NCBI RefSeq assembly: GCF_009805705.1
Contig: NZ_VSMB01000015.1
Location: forward strand, 31,903 to 95,902
Reading direction: 5' to 3'
Source: Ruania rhizosphaerae
GTDB taxonomy: Bacteria; Actinomycetota; Actinomycetes; Actinomycetales; Beutenbergiaceae
Length of the DNA stretch: 64,000 bases
The notes below the pieces were generated by a model. The model searched no databases. It saw nothing but the letters and a program-made list of their open reading frames with translations, and was not told where the DNA came from. The position numbers and the translations under genes are program-made. The stretch's first letter is position 1, and each line of letters opens with the position of its first letter. Below, one piece after another: positions 42,969 through 52,794 of this stretch.

Positions 42969-43706
42969 ATGACAACGACCACACCGCCCACTCTGGGAGC
43001 GAATGAGGCCGCCGAGCTGCACACGCGCGTCCGGACGGCACGGATCACCGGGCTGCTGTACCTGGGCCTCGGGGTGACGGGGATGCTGGGCTTCATGGCG
43101 ATCCGCAGCCAGCTGTTCGTCCCCGATGATGCTGCCGCCACACTGGCGAACCTGAACGCACACTCTGTCCTCACCCGATTCGGTGTCGCCTTGGAAATGG
43201 GCGCTGTCATCGCCCAGACCCTCACCGCCCTGTGGTTCTATCGCCTCTTCCGGACCGTGAGCCCGTTCGCCGCGGCCGCGCTCGCGGTCTTCGGGCTGAT
43301 GAACGCCGTGGCGATCATGGGAAGCGCCACTCTCCTGGCCACCGCAGCCTCAGTGGCCGCCGACCCGGGGAGCGCAATCGCCGGGGATCCCGCCGGAACG
43401 GTGCAGCTCTCCTATGTCATCGCCGATCACTTCTGGAGTGCGGGCACGCCGTTCTTCGGCCTCTGGCTGATCCCGATGGGCCATCTGGTCCTCACCTCCG
43501 GCTGGCTGCCGGCCCCGCTCGGCTGGACGCTCGTGGTCGGTGGCGCGGGCTACCTGCTGAGTGCGTTCGTGGCCTACCTCCTGCCGGGAGCAGACACGCT
43601 CGCGGGTTTGCTCACCGTGCCCGCCACCGTGGGCGAGTTCTGGACCCTGGGATATCTGATCGCCGTCGGCGTGCGGCGCACACCGGCAGCACGGAAGGAG
43701 GCGTAG
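42969..43706 (+). CDS. DUF4386 family membrane protein
   Basis: This 245-residue protein has about six transmembrane helices (first ITGLLYLGLGVTGMLGFMA, near residues 26-44) and matches the DUF4386 family in length and pattern. The family has no established function. Members are often controlled by an adjacent TetR or PadR regulator, and this gene faces such a TetR across twin operators. GGGAGATCGCC precedes the ATG. It may help the cell cope with a membrane-active compound that binds the regulator. Confidence 0.72.
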   Translation: MTTTTPPTLGANEAAELHTRVRTARITGLLYLGLGVTGMLGFMAIRSQLFVPDDAAATLANLNAHSVLTRFGVALEMGAVIAQTLTALWFYRLFRTVSPFAAAALAVFGLMNAVAIMGSATLLATAASVAADPGSAIAGDPAGTVQLSYVIADHFWSAGTPFFGLWLIPMGHLVLTSGWLPAPLGWTLVVGGAGYLLSAFVAYLLPGADTLAGLLTVPATVGEFWTLGYLIAVGVRRTPAARKEA

Positions 43707-43923
43707 CGCACACCAACGGAGGGATCGGCACGCCCAGGCAGTAGCATGGATGGCGTACACGGTTGCCCGGTCGCCCGAACAGGTAGATCACGCGATACTC
43801 GCCAGCACGGCTGGCACTGACATTCTGCGATCGGCTACCACGACCAGGTGAGACTCGTCGACCCGCGCAGCGTGGGCGCGGGCGTGCGGCGCGATCCACC
43901 GTGAAGCGAACAGGTTCACATCC

Positions 43924-45522
<1,599 letters not shown>

Positions 45523-45543
45523 CACGCTCCACCGAATCACTCG

Positions 45544-45591
45544 GGTGAGGTTGTCGTCGATCCTGACGCCAGTACCGACGACAACCTCACC
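45544..45591. terminator. Bidirectional terminator between DEAD-box helicase and marC
   Basis: Arms 45544-45559 and 45576-45591 form a perfect 16-bp stem with a 16-base loop. It lies between the convergent helicase and marC genes, 21 bases after the helicase stop. Confidence 0.8.
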
Positions 45592-45649
45592 GGGACAACC
45601 ATGTCGGCGGCAGCGATGGTCTCGGCGCGAGGGTCCACCCCCGAGAGCC

Positions 45650-46267
45650 TCAGCCCGCCAGTACGAACGCCCGCACCGCGTCGGCGATGAGTTGCACCGC
45701 GATGGCCGCCAGCAGCAGGCCCGCGATCCTCGTCACCAGAATGGTGCCTCCCTCACCCAGCACCCGGTGGATGATCCCGGCGAACCGCATGGCCAGGAAC
45801 AGGCAGAGGTGCACCGCCACGATCGCGGCCACGATCGCGACCCACTCGGCCACACTGCCCTCGGACCCCTGGACCGCGAGCATCGCAGCGACGATCGCAC
45901 CCGGGCCGGCCAGCAATGGCGTCCCCAGCGGAACCAGTGCCACGTTCACTTTTCCCGACGGCGTCGGTTCCTCGGTTTTGCCGGTGAGCAGGTCCATCGC
46001 CACCAGCAGCAGCAACAGGCCTCCCGAGGCCTGCAGCGCCGGCACCGAGATGTGCAGGAAGTTCAGCAGGTGCTGGCCGAACAGCATGAACACCACGATC
46101 ACGCCGAATGCCACGCTGACCGCCTGCAGCGCCGCCTTCGCGCGCTGTTTGGCGGTCATGGTGGACGTCAGCGCGAGGAAGACCGGCACCGTTCCGGGCG
46201 GGTCCATGATCACGAACAACGTCAGGAACGTGGTGGCGAACAGAGTCCCGTCGATCACTGCGCTCAC
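45650..46267 (-). CDS. MarC family integral membrane protein
   Basis: This 205-residue protein has six predicted transmembrane helices and the MarC/UPF0056 signatures: FVIMDPPGTVPVFLAL in the first third and PLGTPLLAGPGAI in the second half, which look like an internal repeat. Family function is uncertain; it is not a proven antibiotic-resistance factor despite the name. Its GTG start overlaps the stop of the PHP gene (GTGA), so the two are cotranscribed. Confidence 0.86.
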   Translation of the reverse strand: MSAVIDGTLFATTFLTLFVIMDPPGTVPVFLALTSTMTAKQRAKAALQAVSVAFGVIVVFMLFGQHLLNFLHISVPALQASGGLLLLLVAMDLLTGKTEEPTPSGKVNVALVPLGTPLLAGPGAIVAAMLAVQGSEGSVAEWVAIVAAIVAVHLCLFLAMRFAGIIHRVLGEGGTILVTRIAGLLLAAIAVQLIADAVRAFVLAG

Positions 46268-47118
46268 GGAAGCAGCACCTCCAGCGACCCAGCTGCCGCA
46301 ATCGCTTCGAGCACGGCTTCCGACGACGTCTCCTCCCCCAGGCGGTTCGGCTTGCCGACCCCGTGGTAGTCACTCGCCCCGGTGACGAACAGTCCCAGCT
46401 CACCGGCGAGCGCGCGCAGCCGGGCACGGTCGGCGTCGGTGTGGTCGCGGTGGTCGACCTCCAGGCCGGCCAGACCCGCATCCGCCATCTCACGCACGAC
46501 GGCGTCGGCGACGATCCGCCCCCGGGCACTCGCTCGCGGGTGCGCGAACACCGGCACTCCACCCGCGGACCGCACCAGCCGGACGGCCTCGACGGCGTCC
46601 GGGGCGTGGTAGCGCACGTAGTAGCGACTCGACGGCGCCAGGATCGAGGTGAAGGCGGCCGACCGGTCAGGCACCACACCGGCTGCCACGAGCGCGTCGG
46701 CGATGTGCGGACGGCCGAGAGTGGCACCGTCAGCCGCCTGTGCGGCGACGTCCTCCCAAGTGAGGTCGAAATCCCCGGAGAGCCGGTCCACGATGGCTCG
46801 GGCCCTACCGTCCCGTGACGTACGCGATCGCTCGAGTTCGGTGGCGAGGGGGGCATCGTCGGGATCGTGCAGATAGCTGAGCAGGTGCACGCTGATTCCT
46901 CCTGCCGTACAGGAGATCTCGGCACCGCGCAGCAGCCCCACTCCGGTCTCCGGCACCGCGGCCGCCGCCTCGTCCCACCCGGCGGTGGTGTCGTGGTCGG
47001 TCAGGGCCACCACGTCGAGCCCGGCGGTCGCAGCCTCAGCCAGCAGATCGGCGGGCGCGGAGGTTCCGTCGGACACGCGCGAATGCGTGTGGAGATCGAT
47101 GCGCACACTGTTCAGCAT
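46264..47118 (-). CDS. PHP-domain phosphoesterase (3',5'-nucleoside bisphosphate phosphatase-like)
   Basis: This 284-residue metal-dependent phosphoesterase has the PHP motifs DLHTHSRVSDG (residues 8-18), LTDHDT, RGAEIS, PVFAHPR and GASDYHG. The nearest characterised group (RnmA/YciV-type, Chromobacterium CV1693) hydrolyses 3',5'-bisphosphates or trims 5' RNA ends. It is coupled to marC by a 4-base overlap. ATG 47118 is used; GTG 47106 is possible as VRIDLHTHS is where homology begins. A run of nine G residues lies just upstream (47130-47138). Confidence 0.85.
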   Translation of the reverse strand: MLNSVRIDLHTHSRVSDGTSAPADLLAEAATAGLDVVALTDHDTTAGWDEAAAAVPETGVGLLRGAEISCTAGGISVHLLSYLHDPDDAPLATELERSRTSRDGRARAIVDRLSGDFDLTWEDVAAQAADGATLGRPHIADALVAAGVVPDRSAAFTSILAPSSRYYVRYHAPDAVEAVRLVRSAGGVPVFAHPRASARGRIVADAVVREMADAGLAGLEVDHRDHTDADRARLRALAGELGLFVTGASDYHGVGKPNRLGEETSSEAVLEAIAAAGSLEVLLP

Positions 47119-47182
47119 ACGAGACGAACGGGGGGGGGACCGCGTAGGTCCGTGCCCCGCACGAGTTTGCGATCATGGGTGC

Positions 47183-48754
47183 ATGGTCTCTTCCGAGGAC
47201 GTCACCGCGCCCACCGAACCGAGCGGGCATGACGAGCACGACGAGCAGAGCAACACCAGACAACAGCTCGCCGATCGCGGCTCGAACCGATCCCAGCGCC
47301 CGAGCTCGGACGCCTTCCGCACCTTCATCGCCGCCGACTGGGCACCCCGTCGTCCGGGCTCACCCTCCCGGGCCGCTGTCGCCGACCATGCCCAGGCCCG
47401 CCGGGAACGGCTCGGCGACCTCTTCCCCGGTGACCGGCTGGTGCTCCCGGCCGGGCCGCTGAAGGTCCGCTCGAATGACACCGACTACCGGTTCCGCCCC
47501 CACTCGGCCTTCGCGCACCTGACCGGGCTGGGCACGGACGAGGAGCCGGACGCCGTCCTCGTGCTGCACCCCGAGCTGGGCGGCGGTCACGAGGCCGTCC
47601 TGTACTTCCGCCCGCTCGCAGCCCGGGACACCGAGGAGTTCTACGCCGACGCCCGGTACGGGGAATTCTGGGTGGGTGCCCGGCCCACGCTGGAGGAGCT
47701 GGAGGCCCGGACAGGCATAAGCTGCGCACACATCGACGAACTCGGCGACGCTCTCGCCAAGGACGCCGGTCAGGTCCGGCTGCGGGTGGTCCCGGAGGCG
47801 GACGAGGCCGTGACCGCCCTGGTCGAGTCCGTGCGTGCGGCCACGGGTCAGGAGACCGGTGCCGAGATCATCGAGGCGCGAGCCGCCGAGGACGCTGCAC
47901 TCGCTGAGGCGCTCTCCGAGCTGCGCCTGGTCAAGGACGAGTGGGAGATCAACGAGCTCCGGCTCGCCGTTGACGCCACCATCGAGGGCTTCGCCGAGAT
48001 CGTCCGTGCGCTCCCTCGCGCCACCGGGCACCGCCGCGGCGAGCGGGTGATCGAGGGAGCATTCGGCGCCCACGCCCGGGAGGAGGGCAATGGCACCGGC
48101 TACGACACCATCGCCGCCGCCGGGGACCACGCCACCACCCTGCACTGGATCCGCAACGACGGCCGGGTGCGCAGCGGTGAGCTGGTCCTCGTCGATGCCG
48201 GTGTGGAGGTCGATTCCCTCTACACCGCCGACGTCACCCGCACCCTGCCGGTGGACGGTACCTTCACCGACGTCCAACGCCGGATCTACCAGGCCGTGCT
48301 CGAGGCCGCCGACGCGGCGTTCGCAGCCGCGAAGCCTGGTCTGAAGTTCCGCGACGTGCACACAGCCGCCGTGACCGTGCTGGCGCACCGGCTCGCCGAG
48401 TGGGGCCTGCTCCCGGTCAGCGCCGAGGAAGCACTCACCCCGGACGGGCAACAGCACCGCCGGTGGATGCCGCACGGGACGAGTCACCACCTCGGTCTCG
48501 ACGTGCACGACTGTGCCCAGGCCCGCCGCGAGATGTACCTCGATGCCGAACTGGTGCCGGGTATGGTCTTCACGATCGAACCGGGCCTGTACTTCAAGGC
48601 CGACGACGAGGCAGTGCCGCCCGAGTACCGCGGGATCGGGGTCCGCATCGAGGACGACGTGCTGGTCACCGCCACCGGTGTGGAGAACCTCTCCGCAGCA
48701 CTGCCCCGCCGGCCCGATGAGGTGGAGGCCTGGATGGCCTCGTTGCGTTCCTGA
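47183..48754 (+). CDS. Aminopeptidase P family protein (Xaa-Pro aminopeptidase)
   Basis: This 523-residue M24 metallopeptidase removes N-terminal residues preceding proline. Metal ligands are visible in LVDAGVEVDSLYTADVTRTLP (two Asp), HGTSHHLGLDVHD (His), TIEPGLYF (Glu) and GVRIEDDVLVT (Glu). An N-terminal creatinase-like domain (about 60-240) includes DYRFRPHSAFAHLTGL, typical of long PepP proteins. The first 50 residues are polar and probably disordered. ATG 47183 lacks a Shine-Dalgarno and follows GATCAT at 8 bases, suggesting a leaderless transcript. Confidence 0.9.
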   Translation: MVSSEDVTAPTEPSGHDEHDEQSNTRQQLADRGSNRSQRPSSDAFRTFIAADWAPRRPGSPSRAAVADHAQARRERLGDLFPGDRLVLPAGPLKVRSNDTDYRFRPHSAFAHLTGLGTDEEPDAVLVLHPELGGGHEAVLYFRPLAARDTEEFYADARYGEFWVGARPTLEELEARTGISCAHIDELGDALAKDAGQVRLRVVPEADEAVTALVESVRAATGQETGAEIIEARAAEDAALAEALSELRLVKDEWEINELRLAVDATIEGFAEIVRALPRATGHRRGERVIEGAFGAHAREEGNGTGYDTIAAAGDHATTLHWIRNDGRVRSGELVLVDAGVEVDSLYTADVTRTLPVDGTFTDVQRRIYQAVLEAADAAFAAAKPGLKFRDVHTAAVTVLAHRLAEWGLLPVSAEEALTPDGQQHRRWMPHGTSHHLGLDVHDCAQARREMYLDAELVPGMVFTIEPGLYFKADDEAVPPEYRGIGVRIEDDVLVTATGVENLSAALPRRPDEVEAWMASLRS

Positions 48755-48758
48755 GCAC

Positions 48759-50222
48759 GTGCCGGACACCGAACCTGCCCTCCCCGACGGCGGCCCTTCC
48801 GCCGACGAGACCACCTCACCCGACCCCGGGGCCCGGTGGGGCGGAGTACGTGGTCGCCCACGCCTGCTGGCCGCGGCGGCCGTGGGTGTGCTCACCAGCG
48901 CCGTGTATGTGCTGTTCTCCGCACGGCAGTGGGCACGCGTCGAGTCACCATCCTGGGACCTGGGCATCTTCACCCAGCTGCTGCGCGCCTACGCCGAGCT
49001 GCGCAGTCCGGTCGTCCCGATCAAGGGTGAGGGGTTCATGCTCCTCGGCGATCACTTTCATCCGCTCCTGGCGCTGTTGGCTCCCTTCTACGCCGTCGCA
49101 CCCTCCGGGCTCACCCTGCTGGTGCTGCAGAACCTGCTGATCGGAATCTCAGCGGCCGTGCTCACCGGGTGCGCGGTCCGGCACCTGGGACTGGGTGCCG
49201 GTTCGCTCATCGGTCTCGCGTACGGACTCTCATGGGGGCTGCAGAGCGCCGTGGCCTCCCAGTTCCACGAAATCGCACTCGCACTCCCGTTCCTGACCGC
49301 CAGCTGCGCGGCGCTGGTGCGGCGCGACCACCGGGCTGCCGTGCTGTGGGCGTTGCCGTTGCTGGGAATCAAGGAGGATCTCGGTCTGACGGTGGCGATG
49401 GTGGGCGTGGTCGCTGCACTTCGTGGATCGCGGCGGCTCGGTCTGATGACCGTCGGCGGAGGGGTCGGGGCGTTCGTGCTGGTCACACAGGTGGTCCTCC
49501 CGGCCCTGAACCCGGACGGGGTGTGGGACTACGCCGACGATTCGATCGTGGCGACACTGCTCGCTGACCCGGGGGCCGCCGTCGGGACCTTGTTCACCGG
49601 TGCGGGCGCGAAGGCGAGCCTGGTGGTCATGGTGTTCCTGCCGACGGCGTTCCTCGCCCTACGCAGCCCGCTCGCGCTGATCACGCTGCCCACCTTCGCC
49701 TGGCGCCTGAGCTCGGACGTGCCCTTCCACTGGAGCACCGACTGGCACTACTCAGCGATCCTGATGCCGGTGGTGCTGTGCGCCACCGTCGATGCACTGC
49801 TGGTCCTGCAGTGGCGACGCTACGCCGCGGCGATCGGTGCGGGCCTGCTGGCACTGGCGGTGGCCATCACCACCCAGTTCCCGCTGTGGCGGCTCACCGA
49901 CGCCGGGTACTACCGTGACTCGGCAGATGTCGCGGGCGCCGAGCAGGTGCTCGCGGCGATCCCGGACGGGGCAAGCGTCGCCACCGATATCACGCTCATG
50001 GCCTATCTGGCGCCCCGCAGCACGGTGTACTGGGTGGGCAACGTCAGCGCAGCCGTGGGTCCCGATCCGGTCGACTACGTCGTCGTGCACACCGGCTCCG
50101 GAGTGTACGGCCAGGACCCTCCGCAGGACGTGGTCGCCTATGCGACTGCGAAGTTCCCCGGAAGCGTGTTCACCGAAGTGCTCGACGCGGATGGGTTCCT
50201 GGTGGCCGAGCGGGTGGGGTGA
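48759..50222 (+). CDS. DUF2079 polytopic membrane protein
   Basis: This 487-residue protein has about ten transmembrane helices and the DUF2079 pattern, including SPSWDLGIFTQLLRAYAEL near residue 65, GDHFHPLLALLAP and DVPFHWSTDWHY. The family resembles membrane glycosyltransferases of the GT-C type, but a sugar-transferring activity is not shown. The conserved acidic residue in the first extracytoplasmic loop (WDLGI) would fit such a catalytic site. The GTG start lies 4 bases after the aminopeptidase stop. Confidence 0.8.
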   Translation: MPDTEPALPDGGPSADETTSPDPGARWGGVRGRPRLLAAAAVGVLTSAVYVLFSARQWARVESPSWDLGIFTQLLRAYAELRSPVVPIKGEGFMLLGDHFHPLLALLAPFYAVAPSGLTLLVLQNLLIGISAAVLTGCAVRHLGLGAGSLIGLAYGLSWGLQSAVASQFHEIALALPFLTASCAALVRRDHRAAVLWALPLLGIKEDLGLTVAMVGVVAALRGSRRLGLMTVGGGVGAFVLVTQVVLPALNPDGVWDYADDSIVATLLADPGAAVGTLFTGAGAKASLVVMVFLPTAFLALRSPLALITLPTFAWRLSSDVPFHWSTDWHYSAILMPVVLCATVDALLVLQWRRYAAAIGAGLLALAVAITTQFPLWRLTDAGYYRDSADVAGAEQVLAAIPDGASVATDITLMAYLAPRSTVYWVGNVSAAVGPDPVDYVVVHTGSGVYGQDPPQDVVAYATAKFPGSVFTEVLDADGFLVAERVG

Positions 50223-50285
50223 GCCGTCCGCGAGCGGCTGCCGACTCGTCGGCTGCAGGCGGGTCCGTCGGTGTCGGGTCCGTCG

Positions 50286-50795
50286 TCAATTGCCCAAGGA
50301 CGGCGGCTCAGCGCCACGCTCCTGCGGCAGGGTTCCGAGCAGTTCACGGGCTGCGGCCGCCTTCTCCGCAAGACACAGGATCGCGAAGGATCCGGCCACC
50401 ACCTGGGAGGTGGAGGTGAAGTCACGCTTGCCGCCGGACATCGCATAGGCGATCACCGCGAACAGCATCCCCGCCCCAGCACCGAGCAGCAGGGCCGGGA
50501 GCAGTGCCGTCACGAGATCCCCACCGAAGAGGTACAGCAGAATGCCGATGAAGAAACCGAAGTAGGCACCAGAAGCCGCGCCCCGCAGCGCGACGTTCGG
50601 GTAGGTACGCCGACCCGTGATCCGCTCCACCATCTTCAGGTCGGTGCCGACGATGGTCACGGCGCTCACCTGGAACTCGCGATCTGCGAGGAAGTCGACC
50701 GCACGCTGGGCCTCGAGGTAGCTGTCATAGGTGGCGATCTCTTCACCGCGCGGCTGCATCCCGGCCCGCGGGTCGGTCGGATTCATGGCTGGCAT
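50286..50795 (-). CDS. General stress protein-like membrane protein (YflT/GSP17M type)
   Basis: This 169-residue protein has an N-terminal general-stress domain (YDSYLEAQRAVDFLADREFQVSAVTIVGTDLKMVERITGR) followed by two hydrophobic helices (GAYFGFFIGILLYLFGG and ALLPALLLGAGAGMLFAVIAYAM). The combination is common in actinobacteria (Rv1234-like). Its role is unknown but related Bacillus proteins are SigB-dependent stress proteins. ATG 50795 is used; ATG 50786 is also possible. It is divergent from the MgtE-N/CBS gene. Confidence 0.78.
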   Translation of the reverse strand: MPAMNPTDPRAGMQPRGEEIATYDSYLEAQRAVDFLADREFQVSAVTIVGTDLKMVERITGRRTYPNVALRGAASGAYFGFFIGILLYLFGGDLVTALLPALLLGAGAGMLFAVIAYAMSGGKRDFTSTSQVVAGSFAILCLAEKAAAARELLGTLPQERGAEPPSLGN

Positions 50796-50918
50796 GGGGC
50801 CATTGTCCCCCACCAGCACCGACGGTGTCATCCATGACGTCACCGTTGGGTCGAACTCCGGCGATCTCGTGCCTCGCCCATCTGCCCGTGCGGGCCCGGC
50901 TGACATAGGCTGACCACT

Positions 50919-52202
50919 GTGAGCACGACCACCACGCGCATCTTCGTCGCCCGGCTCGCCGGGATCGGCGTCTTCGACCCCCTCGGGGATCGCGTGGGCC
51001 GGGTGCACGACGTGGTGGTGCTGCTGCGGGTACGCCAGGCGCCACGCGCCGTCGGGCTGGTGGTGGAGGTGCCGGGCAAGCGCCGGGTCTTCCTCCCGCT
51101 CTCCCGGGTGACGGCGATCGATCCCGGCGCCGTCATCACGAACGGGCTGCTGAACCTGCGCCGGTTCCAGCGGCGTGCGGCCGAGACCCTCGTGATGGGT
51201 CAGCTGCTCGACCGCGTTGTCTCGCTGCGGGACGGCAGCGGGGACGTCACCATCCAGGACGTCGGCCTGGAGCAGCAGCGCAACCGCGACTGGCTGGTGA
51301 CCAAGCTGTTCGTCAGGGACGAAAGACCTGGCACCGGTCGGCGCTTCTTCGGACGCGGGCACACGTCGGTGATCGATGTCACCGACATCACGGGGCTGGC
51401 CCCCTCAGCGGCGCAGCAGGGCGCGACAGCGCTGCTGGCGACGATGGATGATCTCAAGCCCGCCGACCTCGCGGATGTGGTGCACGATCTGCCCGAACGG
51501 CGCCGCATCGAGGTCGCAGCGGCCCTTCCCGACGAGCGGCTGGCCGATGTCCTCGAAGAGCTCGGTGACGACGACCGCGTGGCCATCCTCTCCGCCCTCG
51601 CCGCTCAGCGTGCCGCACAGGTGCTCGACGAGATGCAGCCCGACGATGCGGCCGACCTGATCGCCGAGCTCCCGACGCACAAGGCGAGCGAGCTGCTGGA
51701 TCTGATGGAGCCGGACGAGGCCGAGGACGTGCGCCGGCTGCTGGTCTACGACGACGACACCGCGGGTGGTCTGATGACGACCGAACCGGTGATGCTCGGC
51801 CCCGAAGCGTCGGTGGCAACGGCCTTGGCGCACGCGCGCCGCCAGGACGTCACCCCCGCCCTGGCGGCGATGATCTTCGTCACCCGTCCCCCGCAGGAGA
51901 CCCCGACCGGGAGGCTGCTCGGCGTCATCCATCTGCAACGGATGCTGCGTGAGCCGCCGCACGAGGCCATCGGTGGCCTGCTGGACAAGGACATCGAAGC
52001 CGTGGGACCGCAGGCGCCGATCGGCCGGATCACGCGGCTGCTGGCCACCTACAACCTGACGGCATTGCCGGTGGTGGACGAGCAGCGCCGACTGCTCGGC
52101 GCCGTCAGTGTCGACGACGTGCTCGACCACCTGCTCCCTGACGATTGGCGGGAGGCCGACGACGAGGTGACCGACGCGGCGATGGGAGGCAACGGTGTCT
52201 GA
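50919..52202 (+). CDS. MgtE N-domain plus CBS-domain protein lacking a channel
   Basis: This 427-residue soluble protein has a PRC-barrel-like N-terminal half (about 1-150), then the superhelical MgtE intracellular N domain (ADLADVVHDLPERRR, DLIAELPTHKASELLDLM) and two CBS motifs (about 275-415, VVDEQRRLLGAVSVDDVLDHL). In MgtE channels these domains sense magnesium and gate the pore; here the transmembrane channel is absent. The immediate downstream DUF1003 membrane protein may be its partner. The GTG start at 50919 is probably leaderless. Homologues (Rv1232c) are present in the same order in mycobacteria. Confidence 0.82.
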   Translation: MSTTTTRIFVARLAGIGVFDPLGDRVGRVHDVVVLLRVRQAPRAVGLVVEVPGKRRVFLPLSRVTAIDPGAVITNGLLNLRRFQRRAAETLVMGQLLDRVVSLRDGSGDVTIQDVGLEQQRNRDWLVTKLFVRDERPGTGRRFFGRGHTSVIDVTDITGLAPSAAQQGATALLATMDDLKPADLADVVHDLPERRRIEVAAALPDERLADVLEELGDDDRVAILSALAAQRAAQVLDEMQPDDAADLIAELPTHKASELLDLMEPDEAEDVRRLLVYDDDTAGGLMTTEPVMLGPEASVATALAHARRQDVTPALAAMIFVTRPPQETPTGRLLGVIHLQRMLREPPHEAIGGLLDKDIEAVGPQAPIGRITRLLATYNLTALPVVDEQRRLLGAVSVDDVLDHLLPDDWREADDEVTDAAMGGNGV

Positions 52203-52785
52203 TCGTCTCGACACGCCACGGACGAACCGTCGCCGCCTGTTCCCCCGCCGCAGGAACAAGGATGCTTTCGGCAAGGCCGCTGAGGCGATCGCCACGTTCA
52301 TGGGAACACCACGGTTCCTGCTGTACATGACGCTGTTCTGTGGAACGTGGCTGGCATGGAACTCGCTCGCACCGGAGTCGCTGCAGTTCGACCCGCGGGC
52401 GCTGAACTTCACGCTCCTGACCCTGATGCTCTCGCTCCAGGCGTCCTACGCGGCACCGCTGATCCTGCTGGCGCAGGACCGGCAGACCGACCGCGACCGG
52501 GTGACGGCCGAACAGGACCGGCAGCGGGCCGAACGCAATCTCGCTGACACCGAGTTCCTGGCGCGGGAGATGGCCTCCCTTCGGCTCGCCCTGAACGACG
52601 TCGCCACCCGCGACTTCGTGCGCAGCGAGCTGCGCAGCCTGCTGGAGGAGCTGCAGGCCGAACGCGAGGTGCACGGTCTGGACGAGCAGCCAGCCGGCCC
52701 AGGCACAGAGCACCGGAGCGAGTCCACCTACCGCGGTGTATCGGGGACCACACCCACGGACGGCGGCGGCGAGTCGCGGACGTAG
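52195..52785 (+). CDS. DUF1003 membrane protein
   Basis: This 196-residue protein has a basic N-terminus, two transmembrane helices (about 40-58 and 72-92), and a cytoplasmic coiled region rich in Arg/Glu (DRQTDRDRVTAEQDRQRAERNLAD). The DUF1003 core includes MGTPRFLLYMTLFCGTWLAWN and LNFTLLTLMLSLQASYAAPLILLAQDRQ. It starts 8 bases inside the MgtE-N/CBS gene with GGGAGG before the GTG, so translation is coupled. A role in ion transport is suspected only from this pairing. Confidence 0.85.
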   Translation: MSDRLDTPRTNRRRLFPRRRNKDAFGKAAEAIATFMGTPRFLLYMTLFCGTWLAWNSLAPESLQFDPRALNFTLLTLMLSLQASYAAPLILLAQDRQTDRDRVTAEQDRQRAERNLADTEFLAREMASLRLALNDVATRDFVRSELRSLLEELQAEREVHGLDEQPAGPGTEHRSESTYRGVSGTTPTDGGGESRT

Positions 52786-52794
52786 ACTCGAGGT

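Noticed and set aside
47130..47138. Run of nine G residues upstream of the PHP gene as a phase-variation tract
   Set aside because: It is outside the coding sequence and does not lie between clear promoter hexamers; probably chance in GC-rich DNA.
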